The notes under the pieces were generated by a model that saw only the letters and a program-made list of their open reading frames with translations, was not told the DNA's origin and ran no database searches. From assembly GCA_016931015.1 (NCBI GenBank), contig JAFGFP010000006.1, positions 1-14,326 on the forward strand: DNA of 14,326 bases, read 5' to 3'. Source of the stretch: Dehalococcoidales bacterium. GTDB lineage: Bacteria; Chloroflexota; Dehalococcoidia; Dehalococcoidales; UBA5760. Each line of letters begins with the position of its first letter. Position 1 is the stretch's first letter. Shown here piece after piece: positions 6,057-13,283 of this stretch. The position numbers and the translations under genes are program-made.

Positions 6057-6947
6057 ATGAAATTACCTTCGCCTAAGCTACTGGGGCTGGTGGGGCTTAC
6101 CCTGTTTACCTTGCTCGGCGGCTGTGCTCTAGCCAACAAGGTCCCGGTTATCGTTAGCCTGGAGGCGGAGAAGGATAGCTTGAGTACGGCGGATAGTTGC
6201 CCGCTCCGGGCGATTGCCTACGACCCGGACGGTGGTGAGCTTAGCTATCAGTGGTCGGCGGACGGGGGTACTGTCTCCGGGGAGGGGTCGGCGGTTTCCT
6301 GGAAGACGCCCGACACCCCGGGTAGCTATCAGATTAGCGTTACGGTGACTGACGATAGGGGCAGTGAGGCCGAGGCGCAGTTCAGTCTGGAGGTCGCCGC
6401 CAATACGCCGCCGGTCATCGACAGCCTGAGTACCAAGCGGCATCAGATTAACCGCGGCGAGTTCGTGGTTATCGAGTGCCAGGCTCAGGACGATGACGGG
6501 GATGAGCTAACGTATTCCTGGTCGGCGACCGGGGGCGCCTTCTACGGCACCGGCCCGGTTGCTACCTGGGAAGCGCCGTTAGAGCTGGGTAGCTATGTGA
6601 TTACGGTGGTGGCGAGCGACGGCAGTGGGGCTCGGGCGACGGGCCGGTTGACCCTGGAGGTAACCGTTAATCACTCTCCGGTGATTGAGAGCCTGACATC
6701 GACCGCTACCGTGGTAATCTTCGGTCAGGATGCCGATATTACCTGTGTTGCCACCGACCCGGACGACGACGTGCTAAGCTACTTCTGGTCGGCCGACGAC
6801 GGTGAGCTCTCCGCGGAAGGCCCGGCGGCTATCTTCTTTGCTCCCGATACCTGCGGCGAGTACGTCACGATTACGGTTAGCGTGGCTGATTCCAGGGGCG
6901 GCGAGACTACCAAGGAGCTAAGTCTTCGTACCAGGAAACCCGGTTGA
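6057..6947 (+). CDS. Lipoprotein with three PKD/cadherin-like repeats
   Basis: 296 residues. A type II signal peptide (MKLPSPKLLG... LLGGC) places the lipidated cysteine at 23, so the mature protein is probably anchored to the outer face of the membrane. Three repeats of about 85 residues follow (about 29-114, 118-203, 208-291). Each contains an acidic turn and strand of the form DPDGGELSYQWSADGG, DDDGDELTYSWSATGG or DPDDDVLSYFWSADDG, as in calcium-binding PKD or Ig-like folds. Each repeat has a single cysteine early on (48, 141, 230), with an extra one at 266. No catalytic domain is seen; binding or structural surface function is likely. GGAG lies nine bases before the ATG. It diverges from the Rrf2-selenoprotein operon and may be under the same regulator. 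Confidence 0.85.
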   Translation: MKLPSPKLLGLVGLTLFTLLGGCALANKVPVIVSLEAEKDSLSTADSCPLRAIAYDPDGGELSYQWSADGGTVSGEGSAVSWKTPDTPGSYQISVTVTDDRGSEAEAQFSLEVAANTPPVIDSLSTKRHQINRGEFVVIECQAQDDDGDELTYSWSATGGAFYGTGPVATWEAPLELGSYVITVVASDGSGARATGRLTLEVTVNHSPVIESLTSTATVVIFGQDADITCVATDPDDDVLSYFWSADDGELSAEGPAAIFFAPDTCGEYVTITVSVADSRGGETTKELSLRTRKPG

Positions 6948-6959
6948 GGTTAGTACCCC

Positions 6960-6978
6960 GGTGACCCGGAGGGTCACC
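6960..6978. terminator. Perfect hairpin between convergent genes
   Basis: GGTGACCC (6960-6967) and GGGTCACC (6971-6978) form an 8-pair stem with a 3-base loop in the 38-base gap between the ends of the PKD lipoprotein gene and selD. There is no T run on either side, so it may act as an RNA-end-stabilising hairpin or weak two-way terminator. Confidence 0.5.
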
Positions 6979-6985
6979 AGTAAGA

Positions 6986-8032
6986 TTACCTCACGGTAAC
7001 CTTTCCCCTCGGTTGGCGGGTGACCTCGCCGACGATAGCCGCGTTGATTCCGGCCTGATTTAGCTTATCCAGTAGCCGGCGGGCCTTAGTAGTCGCCAGC
7101 GAGATTAAGAGCCCCCCTGAGGTCTGCGGGTCGAATAAAATATCCTGGATGTGAGCGGGGACTTTATCGCCGATGATGACCGAAGGGGAGTAGAACTCCC
7201 GGTTGCGGTACAGGCCGCCGGGACACAGGCCCTGCTCGGCGAAGTCGGCAACCTCGGGGAAAACGGGCACCGCATCCGAAAAGATAGTAATGCCTACCCG
7301 GCTGTTATCCGCCATCTGGGCGGTATGGCCGATAAGCCCGAAGCCAGTGATATCGGTAACGGCGTGAATTCCTATCTCCTGCATCAGTTCGGCGGCCTCT
7401 TTATTCAGGGTGGCCATGGATTCGGCTATCCTGGCGGCGGCCGCCTCACCGGCCATCTCCGCCTTTATCGCCGTGCTGATGATGCCGGTACCCAGCGGTT
7501 TGGTGAGTATCAGCCTGTCCCCGGCCCTGGCCCCGGCGTTGGTTAACAGGCGCTTGGGGTGCACGGTGCCGGTCACCGAGAGCCCGTATTTAAGCTCGTC
7601 GTCCTCGATGCTGTGCCCCCCGACCAATAGCGCCCCGGCCTCCAGTATCTTGTCCACGCCGCCCCGGAGTATCTCCTTGAGGACGCTGATGTCCATGGAC
7701 TTTACCGGGAAGCAGACCACGTTCATCGCCGTCAGCGGCTTACCGCCCATGGCGTAGACGTCGCTCAGGGCGTTGGCCACGGCAATCTGCCCGAAGGTGT
7801 AGGGGTCGTCGACGATAGGCGTGAAGAAGTCAATCGTCTGGATGATAGCCACCTCGTCGCTTATCCGGTAGACTCCGGCATCGTCGGGACTGGCTATACC
7901 CCGAATCAGGTTAGGGTCGCGCATCTTGGGTAGGTCGCATATCGCTTTGTTGAGGTCTCCCGGACCCATCTTGGAAGCTCAACCGGCCCCGCGCACGCTC
8001 TCCGTAAGGCGTGGGTTTACTCTCTTCTCCAT
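6986..8032 (-). CDS. selD: Selenide, water dikinase SelD, with selenocysteine at the catalytic position
   Basis: 348 residues when read through an in-frame TGA at 7979-7981. A plain ORF call would start at the ATG at 7969 and miss the catalytic loop. The full start reads MEKRVNPRLTESVRGAG-U18-ASK21-MGPGDL, which aligns with the GAGCGCK of E. coli SelD (Cys17, Lys20); other bacterial SelD proteins are known to carry Sec here. Further family motifs are TIDFFTPIVDDPYTFGQIAVANALSDVYAMGG (split by eye near residues 65-98), GGHSIEDDELKYGL and LTKPLGTGI. The enzyme makes selenophosphate from selenide and ATP, the selenium donor for SelA. The ATG at 8032 has an AGGAGG three bases upstream and its own promoter. 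selA diverges from it. Downstream is a hairpin before the convergent lipoprotein gene. Confidence 0.95.
7953..7967 (-). promoter_or_regulatory. Possible SECIS of selD
   Basis: GGGUC and GACCU (bases 12-16 and 22-26 after the UGA) can close a 5-base loop CGGGA. The position of the loop relative to UGA resembles other bacterial SECIS elements, but the loop lacks a clear GGU, so the assignment is tentative. Confidence 0.35.
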
Positions 8033-8080
8033 ATTCCTCCTGTGCCGTAAGAAGGTCTGGCTCCCGTGGGCTCCCCGGCT

Positions 8081-8109
8081 ATTTTAGCACTCCCGCTTCC
8101 GGCAGGCAA
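8081..8109 (-). promoter_or_regulatory. Promoter for selD
   Basis: Minus-strand TTGCCT (8109-8104), 17-base spacer, TAAAAT (8086-8081), with a leader of roughly 40 bases to the ATG at 8032. Confidence 0.55.
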
Positions 8110-8127
8110 AGCCACCGGCGGGCTTTG
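8107..8127. repeat. Inverted repeat between the divergent selD and selA promoters
   Basis: CAAAGCC (8107-8113) and GGCTTTG (8121-8127) are perfect inverted arms around 7 bases. The arms overlap the inner edges of both -35 elements, so this could be an operator controlling selD and selA together. It is equally able to form a hairpin. Confidence 0.4.
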
Positions 8128-8152
8128 AAAACCCCTCGGGATATATTACAAT
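8125..8152 (+). promoter_or_regulatory. Promoter for selA-selB
   Basis: TTGAAA (8125-8130), 16-base spacer, TACAAT (8147-8152). The expected start is near 8159, only about seven bases before the ATG at 8166, which would explain the lack of a clear Shine-Dalgarno there. Confidence 0.55.
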
Positions 8153-8165
8153 AGCTTTAAGCAAG

Positions 8166-9560
8166 ATGGACAATGGATTTCGGGACCTGCCCAGCGTGGA
8201 TAAGCTACTCTCCGAAGCGCGGCTCGGCCGTCTCCTGGAGAGCTGCCCGCGCCCGCTCGTCGTTGACCTGGTGCGCGGCTGTCTTGAGCAGGCGCGCCGG
8301 TCTCTGGCCGACGGCGCTCCCTGTCCCACGACCGAGGAATTGGTTACGGCCGTCTGCGCCGAAGCCGGTTCCCTGATGACCACCACCTTGCGCCCGGTAA
8401 TTAACGCCAGCGGCGTCATCCTGCACACTAACCTGGGGCGCGCCCCTTTAAGTAAAGAGACTATGGCGGCTATGGACGCCGCATCCAGGGGCTACTGTAA
8501 TCTGGAGTTCGAGCTTGATAGCGGGCGGCGCGGCTCGCGCCAGACCCATGTCGAGAAGCTCCTCTGCCGGCTGACCGGCGCCGAAGCGGCCCTGGCGGTC
8601 AATAACAATGCCGCCGCGGTGCTGCTGGCCCTTACCGCGCTTGCCAAGCGAAAAGAGGTGATTGTCTCCCGCAGCCAGGCGGTGGAGATCGGCGGCGGCT
8701 TCCGCATCCCCGACGTGATGCGCCAGAGCGGGGCCAAACTGGTCGAGGTCGGCACCACCAACTGTACCTACCTCAAGGACTACCAAGAGGCCATCGGGCC
8801 GCGCACGGCGGCCCTGATGCGGGTTCACGCCAGTAACTTCAAGCTGACCGGCTTTACCCATACGGTGAGCCTGGAGGAGCTGGTTGCTCTCGGTAAGCGC
8901 TGCGACCTGCCGGTCTTCGACGACGTCGGCAGCGGCTGCCTCCTGGACGTTACCCGGTTCGGGCTGGAGGCCGAGCCGACTATACCGCAGAGTATCAGCC
9001 TCGGGGCTAATTTGGTCCTTTCCTCCGCCGATAAGCTCATGGGCGGCCCGCAGGCCGGCATTATCGTCGGCGACGGGGAGCTAATCAACCGCTTAAAGAA
9101 GCACCCCCTGCAGCGGGCGGCGCGTATCGATAAGGTAAGGCTGGCCGGGCTGATAGCCACCCTGATTCACTACCTTAAGGGCGAGGCCGAGGCCAAGGTT
9201 CCGATATGGCGCATGATTTCGGCGCCGCTTACTGAGATTGAAGAACGGGCCGGACGCTGGGCCGAGGCTATCGGGGGTTCGGCCAGGGTGGTCGAGGGGG
9301 AGACTATGGTCGGGGGTGGCAGCCTGCCCGGGGGCACCCTGCCCACGTGGCTGGTTGCCGTGGGCGAAGAGGGCCGGCGGAAGCCGCCGCAGCTAGCGCG
9401 CCGCCTCGGCCAGCAGTTGAGTGCTCGGGAAGTCCCCGTTATCGGCCGGATTAGCGGCCAGGTCTTGTTTCTCGACCCCCGCTCCGTGCTCCCCGAAGAG
9501 GATGGGCTGGTCATTAAGGCGCTTCGGGAGTCCGCCCTTAGCCTCGGGCTCTCCCGTTAG
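8166..9560 (+). CDS. selA: L-seryl-tRNA(Sec) selenium transferase
   Basis: 464 residues, the normal size of bacterial SelA. This PLP enzyme, a decamer in E. coli, converts Ser-tRNA-Sec to Sec-tRNA-Sec using selenophosphate from SelD. The N-terminal RDLPSVDKLL is typical of SelA. The core shows INASGVILHTNLGRAPLS, YCNLEFELDSGRRGSR, AVNNNAAAVLLAL and PVFDDVGSGCLLD. The PLP lysine is K290 in SSADKLMGGPQAG. The start at 8166 has no strong Shine-Dalgarno and may be translated from a very short leader. selB starts 23 bases after the stop, so the two form an operon. The gene diverges from selD. Confidence 0.97.
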   Translation: MDNGFRDLPSVDKLLSEARLGRLLESCPRPLVVDLVRGCLEQARRSLADGAPCPTTEELVTAVCAEAGSLMTTTLRPVINASGVILHTNLGRAPLSKETMAAMDAASRGYCNLEFELDSGRRGSRQTHVEKLLCRLTGAEAALAVNNNAAAVLLALTALAKRKEVIVSRSQAVEIGGGFRIPDVMRQSGAKLVEVGTTNCTYLKDYQEAIGPRTAALMRVHASNFKLTGFTHTVSLEELVALGKRCDLPVFDDVGSGCLLDVTRFGLEAEPTIPQSISLGANLVLSSADKLMGGPQAGIIVGDGELINRLKKHPLQRAARIDKVRLAGLIATLIHYLKGEAEAKVPIWRMISAPLTEIEERAGRWAEAIGGSARVVEGETMVGGGSLPGGTLPTWLVAVGEEGRRKPPQLARRLGQQLSAREVPVIGRISGQVLFLDPRSVLPEEDGLVIKALRESALSLGLSR

Positions 9561-9583
9561 CCGCCGCGCGAGGATGGTGTGCC

Positions 9584-11434
9584 GTGTTTGTGCTGGGTAC
9601 CGCAGGACATATCGACCATGGTAAGTCGGCCCTGGTGCAGGCTCTAACGGGTATCGACCCGGATCGGCTGCTTGAGGAGAAAGAGCGGGGCATGACCCTC
9701 GATTTGGGCTTTGCCTGGCTCAAGCTGCCCGGTGGCGGGGAGGTGGGCATCGTCGACGTGCCGGGGCACGAGCGGCTGATTAAGAACATGGTCGCCGGTG
9801 TCGGCGGTATCGACCTGGCGCTGCTCATCGTCGATGCCAGCGAGGGCGTTATGCCCCAGACCAGAGAGCACCTGGCTATCCTCGATTTGCTCGGGGTAGA
9901 CCGGGGGCTGGCCGTCATTACCAAAAAAGACCTGGTGGATAGCGAATGGCTCAAGCTGGTAACGGCCGATGTCGAAAAGCTGCTGGAGCCTACCAGCCTG
10001 CGCCGGGCCCAGGTTCTGGCCGTCTCGGCGGTAACCGGCGAGGGCTTATCCGAGCTCGTTTCGGCTATCGACCGGCTGGTAAGCTCGGCTCCCCCCAAGC
10101 GGGATATCGGGCGGCCGCGCCTGCCCATTGACCGCGTCTTTACCATGTCCGGCTCGGGGACGGTGGTGACCGGCACCCTGGTCGACGGCTCGCTTTCCGT
10201 AGGTCAGGAGATAGAGATTACGCCGCGGGGCCTTAAGTCGCGGATTCGCGGCTTACAGACCCACAAGACGCGTCTGGATACGGTGCTGCCCGGTAACCGG
10301 GTCGGGGTCAACCTGGTTGGCGTTGCCAAGTCGCAGTTGGAACGGGGCGACGTTCTCACCAGCCCGGGCTGGCTCCAGGCGACCACCCGGCTCATCGTTG
10401 AGCTACGCCTGATTTCGTATCTTCCCCGCTCCCTGCGCCACGGGGCCACCGTCAGCTTCCACACCGGCACCGCTCAGGCTATGGCCGAGGTGCGTCTCCT
10501 GGAGAGGACGGAGCTCAGGCCGGGCGAAGCCGGTCTGGCTCACCTGTCGCTCAGTAAGCCGGTGGCTCTGGTCAGGGGCGACCGCTTTATTATCCGCTCC
10601 CCGGAGGAGACCCTGGGGGGTGGTGTGGTGGTCGAGTCCCGTGCCCGGCGCTACCGCCGCTTTCCTGCCGGCGGCATCGAGAGCCTTAGGCGCAAGGCGC
10701 AGGGCAGCGCCGAAGAGGTGGTGCTGGCGGTGTTCGGGGCCGGGGAGCCTCTGGAACCAGCCGCCCTGCGCTCCCGGAGCGAGCTCCCGGCGTCCGAGCT
10801 TGAGCCGGCGCTTGAGTCCCTGGTTGAGCAGGGGAAGCTGGTGGCGGTAGGCGAGGGCGGTAGCCGGCTGTTCTTTACCGCGGCTGGCTGGGAGCGTCTC
10901 GTCGCGGCGGTGGTCGGCACCCTGGAGCGGTATCATCGGGAGTTTCCGGCCCGGTTGGGTATCCCCCGGGCAGAGCTAGCCAGCCGCCTTAAGATGAGCG
11001 TCCGTCACCAGGTAGTCTTGGCGCGGCTTCTCGGAGAGGGGGTTATCGTCGAGGATACCGGCGCCGTTCGCCTGCCTGGCCATCAGGTCAGGCTGAGTCC
11101 GGCCCAGCAGGCTAAGGTAACCGCCTTCTTAAATGAGCTTGAGGCAAACCCTTATAACCCGTCCCGGGAGCTTATCCCGGATCCAGAGCTGCTTAACCTG
11201 CTGGTGGCGCGGCGTCAGGTGGTTAAGGTGGCCGCTGACGTGGTCTTCTCGTCGGCGGCTTATGATGAAATGGTCGCCCTGGTGAGTGACTATCTTAAGT
11301 CTCACGGTAAGGTGACGGTGGCCGAAGTCCGGGACATGTTTCATACCAGCCGTAAGTACGCCCTGGCCTTTCTCGAGCACCTGGATGGGGCCAAGATAAC
11401 CCGCCGCGTCGCTGACGAGCGGGTGCTCTACTAA
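9584..11434 (+). CDS. selB: Selenocysteine-specific translation elongation factor SelB
   Basis: 616 residues, nearly the E. coli length. It carries Sec-tRNA-Sec to the ribosome and binds the SECIS hairpin. GTPase motifs: GHIDHGKS (8-15), GMTLDLGF (36-43), DVPGH (58-62), TKKDL (113-117). Beta-barrel domains II and III follow to about residue 350 (VFTMSGSGTVVTGTL near 185-200). The rest is four winged-helix units whose last one binds SECIS RNA; the C-terminal unit near 545-616 includes VTVAEVRDMFHTSRKYALAFLEHLD, typical of SelB. The start is GTG at 9584, in the only frame giving FVLGTAGHIDHGKS, with GAGGA about nine bases upstream. It is cotranscribed with selA, and selC lies convergently 39 bases downstream. 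Confidence 0.97.
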   Translation: MFVLGTAGHIDHGKSALVQALTGIDPDRLLEEKERGMTLDLGFAWLKLPGGGEVGIVDVPGHERLIKNMVAGVGGIDLALLIVDASEGVMPQTREHLAILDLLGVDRGLAVITKKDLVDSEWLKLVTADVEKLLEPTSLRRAQVLAVSAVTGEGLSELVSAIDRLVSSAPPKRDIGRPRLPIDRVFTMSGSGTVVTGTLVDGSLSVGQEIEITPRGLKSRIRGLQTHKTRLDTVLPGNRVGVNLVGVAKSQLERGDVLTSPGWLQATTRLIVELRLISYLPRSLRHGATVSFHTGTAQAMAEVRLLERTELRPGEAGLAHLSLSKPVALVRGDRFIIRSPEETLGGGVVVESRARRYRRFPAGGIESLRRKAQGSAEEVVLAVFGAGEPLEPAALRSRSELPASELEPALESLVEQGKLVAVGEGGSRLFFTAAGWERLVAAVVGTLERYHREFPARLGIPRAELASRLKMSVRHQVVLARLLGEGVIVEDTGAVRLPGHQVRLSPAQQAKVTAFLNELEANPYNPSRELIPDPELLNLLVARRQVVKVAADVVFSSAAYDEMVALVSDYLKSHGKVTVAEVRDMFHTSRKYALAFLEHLDGAKITRRVADERVLY

Positions 11435-11473
11435 AAGTAGCCGACTGGCGGCGTAGGTGGTGAGATAGATTGG

Positions 11474-11570
11474 TGGCGGGAGCGCATGGGAGTCGAACCC
11501 ACCGGAGACATCCTAAATGCCCCCCAACGGATTTGAAGTCCGCGAAGCCCACCGGGACTTAACCGCCCCC
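11474..11570 (-). tRNA. selC: tRNA-Sec (anticodon UCA)
   Basis: 97 bases with encoded CCA. The minus strand shows an 8-base acceptor strand GGGGGCGG facing GCGCUCCC, a D arm AAGUC-CCGGUG-GGCUU, an anticodon arm GCGGA-CUUCAAA-UCCGU with anticodon UCA, a long variable arm (about 20 bases), a T arm GUGGG-UUCGACU-CCCAU, discriminator G and CCA. The D loop CCGGUG, anticodon loop CUUCAAA and T loop UUCGACU are identical to E. coli tRNA-Sec. The last acceptor pair is a G-G mismatch and the fourth is G-U. It reads towards selB and has its own promoter. Confidence 0.96.
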
Positions 11571-11593
11571 TCCTTAATCTGGCCCTCTAGGGA

Positions 11594-11623
11594 ATTCTAG
11601 ACTTTGGGCTCGCCTTGCGTCAA
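11594..11623 (-). promoter_or_regulatory. Promoter for selC
   Basis: Minus-strand TTGACG (11623-11618), 18-base spacer, TAGAAT (11599-11594). The expected start near 11587 leaves about 17 bases of 5' leader before the mature tRNA at 11570. Confidence 0.6.
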
Positions 11624-11648
11624 GCGTTAGTTGGGGGGCCGGTATTAA

Positions 11649-11678
11649 TTGACAGGCCGGCGGCGCCGGAGTGATAAT
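11649..11678 (+). promoter_or_regulatory. Promoter for the aldo/keto reductase gene, with a palindrome in the spacer
   Basis: TTGACA (11649-11654), 18-base spacer, GATAAT (11673-11678). The spacer contains CCGGCG-G-CGCCGG (11657-11669), a perfect 6-base dyad that could be an operator. The leader is about 80 bases long, ending in a strong Shine-Dalgarno. Confidence 0.55.
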
Positions 11679-11766
11679 TACCGGGATAAACTGCCCTGAA
11701 ATGCCTGTCGTGTCCCTGGAAACAGGCTAGCCGGCTGTAGTAGAGCAGTATAAAAGGAGGCGAGCT

Positions 11767-12744
11767 ATGAAAACCCGGAAACTGGGCTGGACTGATCTTG
11801 ACCTGACCACGGTCGGGCTGGGTACCTTCGCTCTGGGCGGGGTCGGCTGGCAAGCCAGCTGGGGGCCGCAGAGTGATGATGACTCGGTGGCCACTATCTT
11901 ACGCTCCCTGGAAGAGGGCATCAACTGGATTGATACCGCCCCGATTTACGGGCTGGGCCACGCCGAGGAAGTGGTGAGCCGGGCTCTCAAGGGCTTGAGC
12001 CGGAAACCGATTATCTCCACCAAGTGCGGCCTTGCCGGCGATGAGCAGGGTAAGGTGTCCTTCGTTCTGAAAAGGGACAGCATCCTGGCTGAGGTCGATG
12101 GCAGCCTGAAAAGGCTGGGGGTAGATGTTATCGACCTGTATCACGTTCACTGGCCGATACCCGACGAGGATATCGAGGAGGCGTGGGGGGCGGTAGCCCA
12201 GTTGATAAAAGAGGGTAAGGTACGCTATGCGGCGGCCTCGAATTTTAACGTTAAGCAGCTCAAGCGTGTCCATGCTATTCACCCGGTGGCCGCCGTGCAG
12301 AACCCCTACAGCATGCTCGAGCGCGAGCTGGAAGACGAGGTGCTCGACTACTGCACCCGGAATAATATCGGTATCGTCGTCTGGGGGCCCATCGCCCACG
12401 GCCTGCTCAGCGGTAAGTTCACCCGGGAGCGGGCGCTTAATCTGGACCGGGACGACGGCTTCCGGCGTAACGTCCCGCACTTTAAGGAACCGGCGCTGGA
12501 CATTAATCTCAAGCTGGTTAAGGGCCTGGAGCCGATTGCGCGTCGCAGCGGACGAAGCCTCGCCCAGCTGGCGATAGCCTGGGTGCTTAGGCACCCGGCG
12601 CTAACCTCGGCCATTGTCGGGGCCAGGAAGCCCGCTCAGATTGAGGAGACAGCTAAGGCTGCGGACTGGGAGCTCTCCCCGGAGGATATTGCGGAGATTG
12701 AAAGGCTGCTTAGCGAGCGTAAAGAGGCCCTCAGTCTCATCTGA
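11767..12744 (+). CDS. Aldo/keto reductase family oxidoreductase
   Basis: 325 residues, the usual length for this NADPH-dependent TIM-barrel family. The catalytic set is present: D56 in NWIDTAPIYG, Y61, K86 in IISTKCGL and H128 in DLYHVHWP. The C-terminal cofactor-binding part includes LAQLAIAWVLRHPALTSAIVGARKPAQIEETAKAA (split by eye; SAIVGARKPAQIEE near 280-293). AAAGGAGG lies six bases before the ATG, a strong ribosome site. The closest characterised relatives are the general stress and sugar-aldehyde type reductases; the substrate cannot be read from sequence. It stands as a single-gene unit between selC and the second Rrf2 gene and has no evident link to selenium. Confidence 0.93.
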   Translation: MKTRKLGWTDLDLTTVGLGTFALGGVGWQASWGPQSDDDSVATILRSLEEGINWIDTAPIYGLGHAEEVVSRALKGLSRKPIISTKCGLAGDEQGKVSFVLKRDSILAEVDGSLKRLGVDVIDLYHVHWPIPDEDIEEAWGAVAQLIKEGKVRYAAASNFNVKQLKRVHAIHPVAAVQNPYSMLERELEDEVLDYCTRNNIGIVVWGPIAHGLLSGKFTRERALNLDRDDGFRRNVPHFKEPALDINLKLVKGLEPIARRSGRSLAQLAIAWVLRHPALTSAIVGARKPAQIEETAKAADWELSPEDIAEIERLLSERKEALSLI

Positions 12745-12760
12745 AAATAGGTTCCGTTAT

Positions 12761-12789
12761 TTGACAAAGCGTCCGGCCCGTGCTATTTT
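12761..12789 (+). promoter_or_regulatory. Promoter for the second Rrf2 operon
   Basis: TTGACA (12761-12766), 17-base spacer, TATTTT (12784-12789). Expected start is near 12796, inside the dyad at 12789-12805. Confidence 0.7.
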
Positions 12790-12814
12790 TGACTTAGATG
12801 GTCAAATTAGTCAA
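12789..12814. promoter_or_regulatory. Candidate Rrf2 operator TTGAC-N7-GTCAA plus an extra half-site
   Basis: TTGACTTAGATGGTCAA (12789-12805) is a dyad with perfect 5-base arms and the GAC-N7-GTC core of IscR type 1 sites. A further GTCAA half-site follows at 12810-12814, giving the 9-mer AATTAGTCA also found at 5962-5970. It lies over the expected transcription start of the Rrf2 gene, consistent with self-repression. Confidence 0.55.
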
Positions 12815-12830
12815 TATCTTTCGAGGTTAG

Positions 12831-13283
12831 ATGAAGCTTTCTACCCGGGGACGATACGCAGCGCGGGCGCTCCTCGACCTGGCCTGTCATCAGGGGACGG
12901 CACCCATTCCCTTGAAGGACGTAGCCCGGCGACAGGGGATATCGCTCTACTATCTGGAGCACATCGTGATGCCCCTGGCCGCGGCCGGGGTGGTGAGGAG
13001 CTCGCGGGGTGCCTCAGGGGGCATCCAGCTAGCCCGGCCGCCTCAGGAGATAAGGCTGAGCGAGATACTCCGGCTCGTCGAAGGCTCGCTGGCTCCCGTG
13101 GACTGTGTGGCCGACCCGGCGCGGTGTCCCCGCGCCGAACTATGTGTCGCCCGCGAGGTCTGGCTTGAGCTCGATAGGGTGATAAATGCCGTGCTCGACT
13201 CCACGACCCTGCATGACCTGGTTAAGCGGCAGGAAAGGAAGGCGCAAATTGAAGACCCGGCTGTCAGAAAAGACGGAGCATGA
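12831..13283 (+). CDS. Rrf2/IscR-family transcriptional regulator (second copy)
   Basis: 150 residues beginning MKLSTRGRYAARALLDLA, with the wing RSSRGASGGIQLARPP (56-71). Three cysteines at 92, 99 and 105 (C-x6-C-x5-C) sit where IscR has its [2Fe-2S] ligands, so Fe-S or redox sensing is likely. It is similar along its whole length to the Rrf2 at 5434 (for example IRLSEI and STTLHDL/STTLKDL), so the two look like paralogues. The promoter and a TTGAC-N7-GTCAA dyad lie immediately upstream; the Shine-Dalgarno (CGAGG) is about five bases from the ATG. Its last 35 bases overlap the start of the next gene, pointing to coupled translation. Likely targets are its own operon, and possibly the other Rrf2 locus. 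Confidence 0.92.
   Translation: MKLSTRGRYAARALLDLACHQGTAPIPLKDVARRQGISLYYLEHIVMPLAAAGVVRSSRGASGGIQLARPPQEIRLSEILRLVEGSLAPVDCVADPARCPRAELCVAREVWLELDRVINAVLDSTTLHDLVKRQERKAQIEDPAVRKDGA

Noticed and set aside
6986..7969. selD starting at the ATG at 7969
   Set aside because: This start removes the catalytic Sec/Cys loop; the ATG at 8032 has a Shine-Dalgarno and restores the normal SelD N-terminus.
12614..13168. 184-residue plus-strand frame spanning the end of the aldo/keto reductase and the second Rrf2
   Set aside because: Arginine- and serine-rich out-of-frame translation crossing a promoter region and overlapping two clear genes.
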